From NCBI GenBank assembly GCA_030770425.1, contig JASJFT010000028.1, positions 264,711 through 328,710 on the forward strand: 64,000 bases of DNA, read 5' to 3'. Positions 33,625 to 46,824 of the stretch are shown in pieces (within the stretch, counting starts at the first letter, position 1; each line of letters starts with the position of its first letter). The notes below the pieces were generated by a model, which saw only the letters and a program-made list of their open reading frames with translations, ran no database searches and was not told where the DNA came from. Source of the stretch: Darksidea phi (taxonomy: Eukaryota > Ascomycota > Dothideomycetes > Pleosporales > Lentitheciaceae). The position numbers and the translations under genes are program-made.

Positions 33625-35375
33625 ATCCGCACTCGGCTACTTTAACGAAAATCTCAAGCTAACGAACGCTACTCAACCTCAACCGCGCGAGAAGACACCA
33701 CATCCATCTATAAGCTTTCCGCTCAGATCTGCCACCGCGAGGATCCGGAGAGCACCCACCTGGGAAGAGGTGACTGCGCCAAGCGAGACACCTAGCTGGC
33801 GAATTCTCTTTGAGTATCAGCGATCGCGGTTACAATACCCAGCCCCATATCTTCGAAGATCCAGAAATGTGTCGAATCATGGAGAGCGACAAGGGTAAAC
33901 TCCGGATGCCTGGAGAAGCTCTGCTTGATCGGTCAGCCGGACTGCACACTATGAAACGCACGTGCTGGGATGCTCAACCTGGGTTTTGGGGCCCTAAGCT
34001 CCAAAGCTTCCTTCCTTGTGATGACCTGCGTCGCCAAGCTGACATATCCCTGCATACTTTTCCATGCCCGTATTTACCCACGGGAAAGGAACCAATGAAC
34101 AGGCATCTAGATGTTGGCAACCATTGCCCACGGAGTCTTAAGGCTTATGAAGTTGGTTCGGATGCTATGACTGTTTCCGTCTGGGCCAACGAACATATGC
34201 CCATGCGTCAATCACCATGATGCTCGACTATACTATAGCCAGGGCCGGTCAATCATTTAGCAGTGATCTCGCCGCGTCTCGTATTCTGGCATACTTCGCT
34301 CTTACGACTTACAAAGAATACACAGTCGTGCGATGGTTGCTCTGCTTGGCACAGAAACTGTAGAGTCGAATCATTAGGTCAGGAGCTGGCATCATTCAAT
34401 AGAGGCTTGCAGGTGCCAAAGGGTTTAAGGCAATGGACATTGGCCTGAAGCTTGATACTCACTGTACGAAGTGAAACCATCGCCTTATGCGGAAAATACG
34501 CCCCGACAAGTAAATCTCTGCGCACACGCATATATACATACATTGCATGAAGCCAGTAGATGCAGGACGTTCCAACTCCTAAGTACGTCTTGCGCGAAAT
34601 AGATACGGGACGAACAGCCGGTGGTGGCAATGGAAATACAAGGGACATCTCACAGGTAGTCGTTGGAGGACCTTGCATTATTTCCACGTCACGACTTCTG
34701 TCAACGAAACATCCCTACACCAGCCCAGATTCCTATGAAAAGGTGTGGAATATAGACGCTTTCCATGAATACGAAACTTCCTTTAGCGTCTCGTTCAATC
34801 TTGATAACCTTAGGATCAAATCTTGAGCAAGGAGCTCTTCCGGTGACAATGTCGAGAGCTGAAGCTATCATATGGATACCATAGGGTGCTCTACCGCTCG
34901 GCCCCGTCTGAGGTGGAACCGCAACGCATCCTTTTCTTTACTTCGGAGCCACAACCTGAATAAGCATTACATTGACCGTTCCGGAACTCGAGGCTTAACA
35001 CTAAGCCACAACCGGTACCCATAGGATGTCTTGACAAGCTGCCCCAATTTGCAGAAGCGAGACGGCACATTTGATCGGCTGAGATCATTTCACTAAGTTT
35101 TCTCCCGTCATGGGTAGGGCATCCCTGATGCAGTTGCGTACTACCTTTACGGCTTCTTATTACTATGTAAATAAGCTTTTCCGAGAGACATTGATCTCAA
35201 CGTCAATCCGACATTGTGTAGTGTACATGATGGTTCGATCGTCGAATGTGAAGTGACTGAAAAGTGTGGTATCAGGTTCTGGATTGAATTTCGGTATGTG
35301 TATACTCCAATCACTTTGATGCTATTAAACACTGCATATGTCAAATGTTAATCACCCACTAATTCATAACATGAT
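33625..35375. other. Gene-poor region with possible decayed coding traces
   Basis: An open frame of 136 codons (33810-34220, plus) has no motif. In other frames, short protein-like runs appear (for example TWEEVTAPSETPSWRILFEY near 33750 and DYTIARAGQSFSSDLAASR near 34230) separated by stops and shifts. I cannot assign any of them, and none is called as a gene. Confidence 0.35.
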
Positions 35376-35390
35376 ATCATGTAACACTGA
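35376..35390 (+). repeat. Target site duplication, left (15 bp)
   Basis: ATCATGTAACACTGA is repeated exactly at 36550-36564. Confidence 0.88.
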
Positions 35391-36549
35391 CCCCTCCCCC
35401 AGGAGCTTGGGCCACTACCCGGCGTGACGTCACGTTGGCTCCTGGGCTGGCTGTGTTTTTCGTGATTCTAATCACCTCATTGTGTTTTAATGTTTCGACA
35501 TCTTACGCAACAGCACAGGCAGTAACTACACGATAATGATAGCTCCTAATTTACTAATGATACATGCAGATAGTTAAACGCGCCGACAACGCCGAACCCC
35601 CTACTAACAACGATAGCAAGGTAACCTACGCCAGGCCACTTCTCAGTCCTCTACTCACCGGCAGCCTCCCCAGCCAGCCCCTACGCTATCGTTCGTATCG
35701 TATCTACTATAGACACCAGCTCTATCTTCTACGTCAGGTATTGGTTCCCTCGATAGTCTACTAAGAAGGCCGATTCCTCTCTTCTAAATAGTCTTCCCTG
35801 TATAAGCTTGTCCTCTAGCCTGCGTAGACGGAACTACTACCTCTTAACGAAACGCCTATCCTCGTCATACAGGGCCTCGGACAGGAATATATTATAGGCA
35901 ACTACTAATAGCTGTACGAGAATCCTGTCGCCGCTCGTTCCCTCGAACATATCCAACGTATAGTTGGTTTTATACTAATAATTATTATAATTAAGGAGCC
36001 CTGTCGGTAGTACCTCCCGCCTATAGCGCCGGAGACGCTCCGCCGCGATATTCAAAAGGTTTAGAGCGCTGTACTCGAATAGGCTATTATACTCTAGTTC
36101 CTCCTACTAAAGGTCCTACTAAAGGACTAGGCGAACGATCGTTGGTAAAGATATATAGTTAGTAGGTGTTGATGTAAGGAAGCTGGCTGAGGATAAGAGA
36201 TAGATATAGTAAGGAAGCTAGCTAAGGATAAGAGATGGATATAGTAAGTAGGATACTGGTATTATCGCGGGTAATTTTTATACTATAGATAGTAGGTAGT
36301 AGTATTAGTACGCTAACTCCTCGCTACCGCTGTTGGTCTCCCAACCAGGCTCTATAGTTCGGCATCACATATCATTTCTTGTCCAGCGCCTCAATATTCG
36401 AAACATCACCTCGTTGGTATTACTATGTACAGCTCTACAGCTCTATTATCGTATATAAGGTGTGGGTATAGCACCTCTACTGTGTACAAACTCCTACTGT
36501 GTTTTGTGCGGCCTTCTAAAGAGACTCCCACTATGCAAATCCAAATCAA
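35391..36549 (-). mobile_element. Full-length copy 2 of the 1.2 kb dispersed element
   Basis: Reverse-complement relative of 22139-23375, bounded by CCCCTCCCCCAGGAGC and CAAATCCAAATCAA and by a perfect 15-bp direct repeat. It is about 80 bases shorter than copy 1, mainly because the segment around the ATGGCGGGAAAAGCC block of copy 1 is missing and replaced by a short tandem (CTTATCC..AGCTAGCTTCC units). The minus strand holds the same damaged frame as copy 1. The two copies differ mostly by transitions, as expected after RIP. Confidence 0.87.
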
Positions 36550-36564
36550 ATCATGTAACACTGA
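36550..36564 (+). repeat. Target site duplication, right (15 bp)
   Basis: Exact repeat of 35376-35390. Confidence 0.88.
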
Positions 36565-39363
36565 AAACCTTCGGTGCGCGGAAAACTTGATATACGAATT
36601 AAGGGGAGGGGGAAAGGTGTTGAAGCGCTGATTCAGTGAGCTGCATGTTTGGACTCCGCAAGAACTGTCTCGATGTTACTTCCCGCTCTATTTGGAAGGA
36701 TAGATATGCCAAGGACTTCCATATCGCATTTTTGCTTCATTATTAGGCCACTATATGCATAGTTCATTCTAATAACTTCTCGTACGCACGTGGTGAGGTC
36801 TTTCGTCTTGTTGTAACATATAGCTCAGCTCATCCTGATAAAGGAAATTACTCGCTGCCATCCAAATCTTCCGCGCATCTAGTTACCGTAATCGTAGTCT
36901 CACGCAATCAAACATTTACCCATATATGACACTATTGTAGAGTCACTGTCACTATCCTCGAGGACAATTTTGGTATTTAGACGTGTATTCAAGGTCGAGG
37001 TGAGAATACTCCGGCGCGCGACCTCGTAGCTCCAAAATCAGCCAGATGAGTGCTGTTTCCTCCCACCCACTCTCAATTCAGCCTTCCTTTATTCTTACTC
37101 TATTACAGCATGCATAAAACTTGCAATACATTACTGGTCACAATACTCGGGAAACCGCGATGCTGGGTTCAATCCTCGCCTATGAATATCCCAGACGTGG
37201 CTGCTGCAACAGTGGCGACGTCTGCGACCGCATCCCATATTTTTAGTAATTACTAGTTGGCAGCAGCATACGCGTCGGACAATGAAGTCCTATAGTGGAG
37301 CTGAGCGAAGTCATAATGCTTGATACCGATAAGGAGACCCGAGATTACGTCAGCACATTGTTGCTGCCATATGAAGGCAAACGGGGTGCTCGTAAGTACA
37401 ACTTACGGCTTTCGAACACTCAAACCCCCAGAAAAACCCTTTGATAATCGAACCGAAGCTATGGAACCGGCAAAAACCGGCTAGTTTCGTACGATGCGTT
37501 GACTGGAATACCATGTGGAGCAACTAGGCATGGGGGAAGAGAGGCGTAGGGGCTTGGAAAGGTACAGCGTTAGCGACGATGGTGAAGCTTTGGGTGTGGA
37601 TACTTGAGATAATGGCCAGGATACACAGATAGTGGAGTACTAGGGGATAGGAGTTGCAGGGCACAGGATGACATGGAGTGGAAAAGCACCCAGGAAGGTG
37701 CACTGATCCATGCTCGAAGAAGGTCTCCGGAATGCGTGTGGGTACCGCAGATGGGATGGTTCGACACACGCTGAAAGTGTCCTGGGAATGAGAAAGGAAG
37801 GAAGGAGATCGAACGTAAAAGCAGTCTGGAGTCATGGGATTGCGCAAGCGAACACGTTTTAATGTCCTGGGCTTCGTATTCGGCGACCTAAATGTTCATC
37901 CTCTGCCACCGAGTCAAACATATTGGAAGCGGATACGCATGGCAGTCATTCCGGCGAACTATTGCAATGGAGTGAGCATCGCGTTTTCCACCACAATAAG
38001 GGGAAGCTGGCACTTGGGGTTGACTGGACCATTGCAGCTTATAAGCGCGACACTATCATGTCTGTCTCATCAAACTTGCTCCTTACCAGCCATTTCATTC
38101 AGGTGGAAAGCTTCTACGGCACCAAAACCATCCACGATTACAATCAGCCAACCACCTCGCGACGTCAGCCATTCCGCTATTATACCCTATTTCCACTCCA
38201 GCTACTACCGTTATCATTCTAGATCCGCTCCCTTTGGTTCCGGATCCTTTGCGCGAGCTAACCGCTCGTCCATCAATCTTTTGCCCCCGCGAAAGTCATC
38301 GGGGAAGGAACTCGTTGGGTAATCACGAGCGGGGACTTCAGATGTCGACGCATATTTTTCTGATTTGGATTGTCAGAATTGGGGTTCGAGTTGCTCGCAG
38401 CGTTTTTACGAGAATACATAATTGGTTCTAGACTTTGATGGGCTGTGATGAACTAGCGATAAGAGATGACGGTTGCTAAGTTGATATGTTACGATAAAAG
38501 AGGTGGTTGCGGGAAAGATTAGAATGAAGGTGGAGGCTTTATAGAACATTTGGCTATGGATGCTTCACCATCCACTGCTGCTGTCACTAGCAGCAAACCT
38601 TCGTTAGTAGAAGCTCCATCGGATTCCAACCTTTCACTGTCGCTTACTAAACTAGTAGCCTTTCGTGTGACTTATTTACAAAGTTCCGCAGGCATCAGCA
38701 CTGTTCTCACATATGACGCCAATTGACTGACGAAAGCCCAAGCCAACACCAAGCACCTACTCGTTTGCCATTGAGTCCACGTATCCAACTCAATCGTCTA
38801 GGTCCTGCTACCCAAGCCCCCTTCAAGGTCCAACATTACATCATCATCATCCCGCTTCTTCCTCTACTTTTGCCCTAGTTATCCCGAACCACTTTGAGGC
38901 TTCGCCCCTTTACCCTCACTCTGCTAAATTTTGACCATCTTGGCTGCTTTGATTCTGCTGGCCTGTGATGTTCTTCACCAAAAGCGTCGCCTAGCGTATC
39001 CCGGTAGCCCATGCTGTATTTCGAAATCCTGAGCGTAAAAAGGGGTAGACGAGAGGAGTTCCCTTACTTGTCTAATAACCTTTTGATTGATGTAGACAGG
39101 CGCTGAATTGATGCCACATTAGAAGACGCCCACGCCTAGCCTACTATTTGTACCCTCTTCAATGAAGCCATGGATGCAAGTGAAGATAGATGAGTGCAAA
39201 ATGACAAGTGACGAGCGCCCGTAAAAAAAGAACATGCGGCTGGTCAAGCTATCCCTCCCACATAAGGCCGACATTTCAACTACACGCGTCATTTCAATTT
39301 CATCACTCAGGTCACAAGATCATGCGAAATCGTGTAATTTTGCCTCTATCAATATCCTGCAAT
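36565..39363. other. 2.8 kb without a supported gene
   Basis: Overlapping open frames exist on both strands (the largest is 162 codons at 37834-38322 plus), but codon choice, composition and lack of motifs give no support. The right end is the 3' flank of vps53. Confidence 0.5.
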
Positions 39364-42135
39364 CTATCTACCCTCTTCACTCCTTCCAAATCCCCTAAAA
39401 GCTCCCACGTCTCTCCTAAAGAACTTTCCGATATTTTTCAAGTTCTCATTCAAATTCCCCTTTGCCTCGAGGCCCACGCCTGCCCCGCCGCTATCATTTG
39501 GTCCCTGTTGTCCAGGCGCTGGACTCCCAAATCGATCCACTCCTTCTCGAACTGCACTAACCATCGCATTGCCCAAACCTGCCGGGTCAAATCTGCCCGT
39601 ACCCAGACTTGGCGTCCCTACACCTATCACACCCAATCCGCCTCCCATAACACTCCCCGCATTGCCCAAACTCCCAATTCCGGTGCCGATATGGCCTGAT
39701 TGGATTTGTAAAGGGGTGAGGAGGGTTGAGTTTTGTGCGAGGTTAGCGTGGTTGGGAGACGCTTTGAAGGCGTTAAAGAGATCCATAAGATTAGCTTGGT
39801 CGGCTTTCCGGATTCCTTTGAGATCAAGAATTTTGCGGAAATTCGTGTCGGACTTGTCGGCGATGTGAATGAGGTAGGCTTGGACAAGCGCTTCAGGAGG
39901 CGAAGGGCGCACTTGGAGTGTTTTGAGAAGTGGGTCGATTTTAGACATGGACTGGGTTGCACGTTTGACGAAGCTAGGTTGTTCATTAGACTGAGGATCG
40001 AGTGAAATTGTAAAGGCCACGTACCTCGCCGGCGGTGCCGTCCCTGGTGCGTCGTTCAGAGATGGGATCTCAGTAAACCCCTTCTTTAACACATAGCTAT
40101 CCAACAACATCTGCTCCGCACCAACCTCGCTTATCGGCTTACTCTGTACGATATTCGCAACATACGCTGTAGCCAACTGGTCCACAAGTCCGTCGCAAAA
40201 TGCTCTTGCATACTGCTGTTTATGCAGATACTTTAAGATATCGGCAGATTTTTCCTTAACTTGGCGCAATAGTTCTGCAACATAAGTGCTTTGGTCGCCT
40301 ACGCTTTCAAGCTTACTCCATGGCGTGTTGCGCATCTCACGCCAGCTTGGTTCGCATGCAAGTTCGACTCTGCGAACAAGCATGCGTACGGTGGCGCTGG
40401 CGATGCCCATAAAGGCATCTGCTTGGCTTTGAAGATCAACCTTCTCGCGGAGATCCTCGGCGATGCGGCTCTTGATCTTTTCCTCTAATTGGTTGCAGGT
40501 CAGGTAGCAGTAGTCCGCAGTATTGAGGATAAGTACAGCATCCTCTACGGAGGGACCCGGTACTCCGGGTTTCTCGCTTAAGAAGTAGTACAACACCTGC
40601 TGCCCATATTGATCAAGATACTTGGCGAACGTGATAGAGAGTTCAAGTAGACTTGATTCCTTCGACAACTTGGCGCACTGAGCAAGGGTGAGTCGGTAAA
40701 AGTGGAATAGCTCGGTTGACGAAGGTATCACGGCTTGGGCCGAGAACTCTTCCTCTGCATTGCGGAGAGGTTGCTCTCGATATTTGGGTATCAGGGTTGC
40801 AAGTTGCCTGAATATGTTAGTAAGAAGACCGCATGGAATGTTTCAGATGCTTACTTGTCTTGGGACTCTACCCAAAGACGCATGTAAGGCTCAAAGGCCT
40901 CGGAGATGGTCTGACTAAAGCCATGAGGCCTGTCTTCCTTGGACGCGATTGTATCAATAGAGGTGCGAGACTATACTGAGTAAGCATGCGTATAAACTTC
41001 TGACAGGGGATTTCAACCTCATTGGAGAACTTCTGCTCCAGGCTGTGCTCGAAGTCGAGCGTCTCCTGCAGGCAGGAGAGAAGCAGATCGACGTTAAGGG
41101 TCTGGCCATCTCCCCTTCGCATAGAACGCTGCAAGATGGCCTTGAAGTCGTCCCGGGTGCCCTCGCAGAACGAGTTGGCTAGCATCTCGTTCACCTTCCA
41201 GTAAGCCGGAAAGATGGTGGCGTGTTCTAAATCGTACGTCTTCATCATGCGGTTAAACCACGAATATCTCCGCGATATGTTGTCCAATGAGCCGGCCTTT
41301 GCAATGTTAACAACAGCTTGATATAGGATCGACAGAAAGCGGGACACCCACCTCATCGTTCCCGCGAAACACCTGTCGGTATTCACGCAGCTGGGTGTTG
41401 CAGTACCAGTTGACAAGTCGTGTCCTGGCATGCTCACCCAGGGCGTCAATCACCAAGCACGCCTCGGTGAGCGTAGCCCTGCGCTGAGCGACCTCTCCTT
41501 TGGCGAAGACGACCTCGAAGTCCTCACACACTTGTTCCAGCAGCTCGCGCTGCAGATCAGCCACGTTGCGACTGAGGGTCGCGATCTGGTCTATGGAGCG
41601 GTAGCTCTTGAAGTGCGCCACAAGCTGGATGACAGCCTGCAGCAGCTGGGCGCACTCCCGGTATTGGCGCGACTTGCTGAGGCTGCATAATTGCTCGTAT
41701 GCTGTTGTCAACATCTGCAGACGCTTCAATGCCGTCATGGAGAGCGTCAGGTTACGCTTCGTGTTATCTAACCGCTTGATGTCGGCTGTCATCTCGGTGA
41801 TGGTCTGCTCCGTGTGCATGGCCCGCTTCCGCACACTCTCAATCTTGTTGAACAGGTCGGCCAGCTCAGCCTTGGCATTCTGGATGCGTTGCACGCTGTC
41901 GGCATCCGAGGCCGTCTGATAGGCCACGAAGGTGGCGATGTCCTCGTCCAAGTCATCTTGGTAGCTGCGGAGCGTTTCGGAAGTGGTAGACACGAAGGAG
42001 AGCGTCGAGGGGTGCGTGAAGAGCGCGTTCAGGTGATTGATGGGGTCGTAATCAGCTGCAAGGGTCAGCACATTCGTCGTATGCTTCTCCCGGCCGGGGC
42101 ATACCAGAGTCGAGCGATGATGAAGGTGCAGGCAT
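39364..42135 (-). CDS. vps53: GARP complex subunit Vps53
   Basis: Six exons, all phases consistent: 42135-42105, 42055-41352, 41296-41018, 40970-40855, 40807-40025 and 39973-39364, giving 840 residues. Introns are 47-55 nt. The start MPAPSSSLDS joins to ADYDPINHLNALFTHPSTLS, the conserved Vps53 opening. Coiled coils follow (IQNAKAELADLFNKIESVRKRA). SLDNISRRYSWFNRMM, IFPAYWKVNEMLANSFCEGTR and EAFEPYMRLWVESQD are further family blocks, then PPEALVQAYLIHIADKSDTNFRKILDLKG. The tail is Gly-rich. Vps53 works with Vps51, 52 and 54 at the trans-Golgi to tether endosome-derived vesicles. This matters for retrieval of proteins such as kexin, encoded at 9-12 kb, though that is a functional link only. 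Confidence 0.94.
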
Positions 42136-42575
42136 GAGATCCAACAGGCCAACATTGGCCTGCGCGCTCGTGGTTTCTGGCCAATTCTGTAGCAGCTGAA
42201 GACGCCGAGTACGGAAATATCACAGGGATCAGCACAGCGGGCGACGATGCGGGGTTGCAAGAGCGCAATATTGACAATGGAGTGAGGTTCATGCCATCGT
42301 GCTTCGGCCTCGTTGTGTGTTCACTTCCCCGGAATCTCACGACGAATCAGCGCCTGGGAACACCGCATTGGTCCAAGCTCGACCACTAGTGACCCCGACG
42401 TCTCAAATATAGGATTCTCCAGTCCAAAATACATAATTCAGGGGTGATTTTTATTTCAAGATCCTGATATGCATGACATGATCATTCCGTTTTTCGACAC
42501 CCTTGCCGCCTACCATTCAAGCCATGGATGCAATGCCCCGCGGGCTACCTCCGCAACATGCTACCACCCATTGGA
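42136..42575. other. Intergenic between vps53 and the chitinase gene
   Basis: About 440 bases holding the vps53 promoter and the chitinase 3' flank. No gene. Confidence 0.6.
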
Positions 42576-43856
42576 CTACTGCGGAAACAAACCCAGGAAT
42601 CCGTTGTACACCAGGCTTCTGTCCTTTTGGGTGTGGGCACTTGCGTCTCCCGTCCCTGTCCAATAGAACAGCCCGCCCAGCCCGTTCTGTCGCACATACC
42701 GGGCCTTCATCGAGACAGTGCGGGGAGTGTCGTACGTGACAAAACCCCCATCACCCCCAACACAGTAAGCCGCACCGACCTGCTCGTCGACATATTCCTT
42801 TGCGCCTGGGCACGGGAGGTCACGATATTCGAACGTTCCTTCTTCCCCTGCTGCTCCTGAATACGAGTGACCCACGCCATTGCAACCAGTGAACGAGCGT
42901 CCGTACGCGGGAACACCCAGAACTACCTTGTTCGGCGGCACACCGTGGTGGACCATGTAAGAGACCGCTGAATGACATGAAATTGCCGCCTCGGCAGAAT
43001 GCGGAATATGCGGGGTGAAGAGCTGAGCGTGGTGGCCGCATTTCTGCACCCACGGACCTGCAAAGTCGTATGACATAAGGTTGACCATGTCGAGGTAATA
43101 AGAGGCATGGGCGAGATTAATGTGTTGCAAAGCCCATTGACCGGCTGGCAGAGCCGAAGATAGTGTGTATCGAGGGGCCGGTAGGTGTGCTCGCAGGGTA
43201 GCTAATAGTTGGACGTAATCTTCACCTTGTCTGGAGTCGGATGGATGCTCCCAATCGACTTTCAACATCGTCAGCGTACTCTGCGTGGGTAGCACCAAGG
43301 TGACCATAGCTTACTGTCGATACCATCAATGCCGAAATGCTGCACCAGCCCCAAAGCTGTTTGCGCAAAAGTATCTCGGCTGGTCTTGTGTCGAGCTACT
43401 TCCGCGAATGGCTCACTGCCTTTACCACCGCCTCCAACAGACAGAATAATTCGCAGCTTCGTGTACTTCTTTTTCAGAAGCGCAAAAGAGTGCAGACAGC
43501 CTTTGGTCTCCGGCACATCTCCAGCTCCAGGCACCTGGATTTGGGCGTCTGCCCACTCATCGCTGAGCTAGAGCAATTAGTGAAGCACTCACATCCTCGA
43601 CGAACTGGACATACATATACGGTCCCATCAAGCTTCACCCTGGACACATGTCAGCAATGCGAAGCAAGTGCGGGGAACAGACTTACCAGGCAAAGGCGTA
43701 GAAGACATGCGATATCACATCGAAGTTCAAGGAGACGGGAGGCCGACCTCGGTATATGTGCCAGTTTGGATAGTACACAGCATTCCAGTACATGTTGTCT
43801 AACGGTGTCGAAAAATCGTTGTCGTGATTCACATGGGGCGGCAGTGTCCGGCTCAT
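42576..43856 (-). CDS. GH18 chitinase, no signal peptide
   Basis: Four exons: 43856-43687, 43639-43615, 43567-43315 and 43258-42576, giving 376 residues, with introns of 47, 47 and 56 nt. The second exon is only 25 nt. Splicing restores the catalytic motif: exon 3 ends in FGIDGID and exon 4 supplies DWEHP, giving DGIDIDWE with E153 as the proton donor and D151/D149 beside it. Other family blocks are YYPNWHIYRGRPP, VYLSDEWAD, LRIILSVGGGGKG, VNLMSYDFAGPW, PPNKVVLGVPAYGRSF and LGGLFYWTGTGD. The protein starts MSRTLPPHVNHDN, without a signal peptide, and lacks a carbohydrate-binding domain, so it is probably an intracellular class V enzyme acting on chitin or on oligomers, for example during autolysis. 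Confidence 0.92.
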
Positions 43857-45149
43857 GGTGGCTCGCTCGGGAGTGGTCCGACTAAACGTTAGCTGCAGCG
43901 TTAGAGCTGCACGTCGGAGCCAATGGGCTAGTACAAAGAAAAATTTAAAGAAACGAGAATGGACTGGAGGAGAAGGTTTAGGGGAAAGGACAGTGATGAT
44001 GTTTAAGAAGAGGAGTTGCGGTGATGGCTGCAGGGATATGCGGAGAAGCATACAGGGCTTCGGAACGCCACAGTGGCCATGTGCGCCGTCGTGCTTGTAC
44101 GATGATGGAAAGGACGTCCTTGGAAGGGGCAAGGGATATAGTTCATGGCATTGGTCGACTGTCGGTGCCCAAGAATGGACGCTGGTGACCTGCACGTTAG
44201 AGCAAACGGAGTGCTCTAGCCGCAACAATACGGTGGCTTCCTCCTCAACGTCCGATGATCACCGTAAACCCCGTGGCTTGTGAGCGGACAGCCAAAAGGG
44301 CAAGGCCGCTCATGCAGGCGGAAACATAGCCTTGGGCCGCCTCGAATCAGACATGGTCAACGAGGAGAGCAGCTAGTCCAACAACGGGGCCACGGTACCG
44401 ACGACGACTCGCATAAACAGTGAGATTGCGTCCAAGGTGCGACTCCTCACGATCTTCACACCATGCTATATGACACTAGCTCCGAAGGTAAACGATAGGG
44501 AGCTGTGATAGGCTAGATAGGGATCCCGACATGATGAGCCCTGCCCTGTCCTATCCTGCGGGGCTGGCCAGAAATAACATGCATGCCTTTTAGGGCCCGC
44601 GTGAGCTGAGCTGGGCGATGTCGATGCTAATGTTCGTCAATGCACCGGTCAACGAAGGGTCGTGCCGGAAGAGTTTCGGGCCTCCATTTCTCGCATGCGG
44701 GCGTCCGAAAAGAATACTCAAGCTGACCGGCGTGTGAGGAAGATCAGCGATGGTGGCAGCCTTTCCCCACATTGCACAACGCGGCCAGAAACCGGAAGAG
44801 ATGTGCGTACGTACTGGTCATGTTTCGTCAGGTTACACAGAAGTTCAAACTCTATGATGATGGCAAGCTGCAGTTGGCGGGCAGCGGCACCATGCTCCGA
44901 TCCTTGCTCTTGCCCGCATGGCGCCTTTCCCATTGCATGAAGCATGAACGGAGGTGATGACCACAGCTACGCAGGTGAAAGACCTAGCGTCTTGGCATGC
45001 ACGTGATGACGCTAACCCGGCAGCGACCTGCATGGGACGTCGGACAAGGGAGGACTCCTCACCACGACCGCCGCTAAATCAACTTGCCCTCGGAACCGGC
45101 TTCCCACCAATATCCCGCGTTCGTTCCTCGTTGGTGCTCGTCATACACC
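43857..45149. promoter_or_regulatory. 1.3 kb divergent region between chitinase and yth1
   Basis: Both genes start outward from here. Open frames on both strands overlap and have no family signal. No specific sites could be assigned. Confidence 0.45.
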
Positions 45150-45960
45150 ATGACAGAGGTCCAGAGAGTTGTGGCGCCCACACAGCAGACCGACCAGGCG
45201 GCACAAGCTCCCCTCAGCTTCAACTTTAGCGATTTCCTTCGACGTGAGTATCGCTTCGGACTCGATCCGGATCGTCCACTATGCAAGGCATACATGCAGG
45301 GGCACTGCCCGCTGGGTAATCGATGTCCTGACAAACACCAAGTCACAAGCTCATACAGCAAGTGCGTACCCATATTCAGGCGCTCTTTATTCAATCTACT
45401 GATCTTGTCATTCCAGCCTCGTCTGCAAGCACTGGCTACGGGGGCTCTGCAAGAAGGGCGAGACGTGCGAGTTCCTTCACGAATACAACCTACGTCGCAT
45501 GCCCGAATGCTCCTATTACGCGCGCACGCTGACGTGTTCGAACGGAGACGACTGCCTCTACCTACACATCGACCCCGAGTCGAAGCGACCGCCATGTCCT
45601 CACTATGACCGCGGGTTCTGCCCGCTGGGCCCTATCTGCGCACTGAAACATAACAAGAAGGAAAAGCTGTGCCCATTCTACCTGGCGGGCTTCTGTCCTG
45701 ACGGCAAAGCTTGTCGGAATGGCGCTCACCCTAGATTCCCCACAGACCTAAAAAAGCCCGAGGTGCGCGTCGAGAAATCGCCGGAAGAGCTCGAGCGTGA
45801 GCGCGTTGAGAGGGAAATGAAACGTGAGAAAGAAGAGCAAGAGGACCGGGAACGCGATGAGCGGAACGGGCACCACTCAGGTGGGCATGGCTTCCAGCGC
45901 GGCGGGCGTTCGTGGGGTCAAAAGAGAGGGCGAGCAAGGAAACGTCGGGGGGGATTTTGA
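45150..45960 (+). CDS. yth1: Yth1/CPSF30-type mRNA 3'-end processing factor
   Basis: Two exons, 45150-45361 and 45417-45960, join across a 55 nt intron to 251 residues. Five CCCH zinc fingers follow one another: [77 protein letters not shown] and [21 protein letters not shown] Glu/Arg-rich helix and a Gly/Arg-rich basic tail end the protein. Yth1 is a subunit of the cleavage and polyadenylation factor and binds the AAUAAA-like signal through its fingers. The ATG at 45150 follows CACC and opens the conserved MTEVQ lead; the frame upstream lacks an ATG. It is usual length for ascomycetes. Confidence 0.95.
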
Positions 45961-46296
45961 TTGTCGAACCTGAAGAAGCTTGGTTAACTCTACAAATGGG
46001 ACTAGACTGCTATGAGTAGGAAGAAGAATTACAGAAGGATGCGAGCAGATGAATCAGAGAGCTGAGCTGGACGAGCCGTAGTCTTGTAAGAGATATGCTT
46101 CATGTCGAGATTATACAGGGTTGACGATCCTAGCAGTCGCGCCCGCTCGTACTGCCAGTTAACGGGACGATAAGATCGGGCTCGCCTGCGTCTCCCACTT
46201 ACCACGAGTCGGGACCCGATACGAACCGCACGTTCGCTCGCGTGTATCCAACTAGCGCTTAGCAGTCGCGTGGTCCTCGGCCTGATCGCTCCTCTT

Positions 46297-46824
46297 CTAT
46301 TTCGATACCTTACTTAGCTTGCACGAATGCACGACAGCACGCGGAACGGCGGCATAAGCTTCCATAAACCCCAATACGCTAGCTCCTTGACCTAATTCCC
46401 TGACTCTCGTGTTCGTTGAACAGGTGATCGCCATGCGCCGCATGGTCAGCCTGTCGCACCGATCACTATCGTGTTGCACTACGGCGATCTCGGTCATAAT
46501 GTTGCGCATAGATGTATGGATAGTACAAGTTGGTGGATCTTGATGCCTTATGCTCCTTATCTCCAGTTGTCTGTTTATGCCACTTAGTGTTGAGATCGTA
46601 CCTGCCTTGATGTCACCTGATCGTGGGGCATACTGCGACCGGTAACACTTAATTAAGGTGATATCATAATGCGGGCCTGTATTGTTATGCTGGTCAGAAA
46701 TCGCGTTTGCACCAATGCAGAACGCACCGAATGCGGACCAGAGCTGTTTGAAACAGGAGAAATATGTAAAAACATTGATAATGCGAGAATATATATTTCG
46801 CACGAGGATTAACGTGTCGTCCAT
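46297..46824 (-). CDS. Unproven 175-codon open frame
   Basis: It starts MDDTLILVRNIYSRIINVF, with a weakly hydrophobic N-terminal region (FGAFCIGANAI). The remainder is of mixed composition with several cysteines. I do not recognise it. The only argument in favour is its length in moderately AT-rich DNA; against it stand isolation from other genes and the absence of any conserved-looking block. Treat as a candidate only. Confidence 0.15.
   Translation of the reverse strand: MDDTLILVRNIYSRIINVFTYFSCFKQLWSAFGAFCIGANAISDQHNNTGPHYDITLIKCYRSQYAPRSGDIKAGTISTLSGINRQLEIRSIRHQDPPTCTIHTSMRNIMTEIAVVQHDSDRCDRLTMRRMAITCSTNTRVRELGQGASVLGFMEAYAAVPRAVVHSCKLSKVSK

Noticed and set aside
37141..37215. tRNA-like stretch with GGTTCAATCC
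   Set aside because: A T-loop-like block is present, but there is no A-box, no matching acceptor stem and no anticodon arm.
37834..38322. 162-codon plus-strand frame
   Set aside because: Ser/Pro-rich by base composition only, overlapped by other frames, with no motif, splice signals or conserved block.
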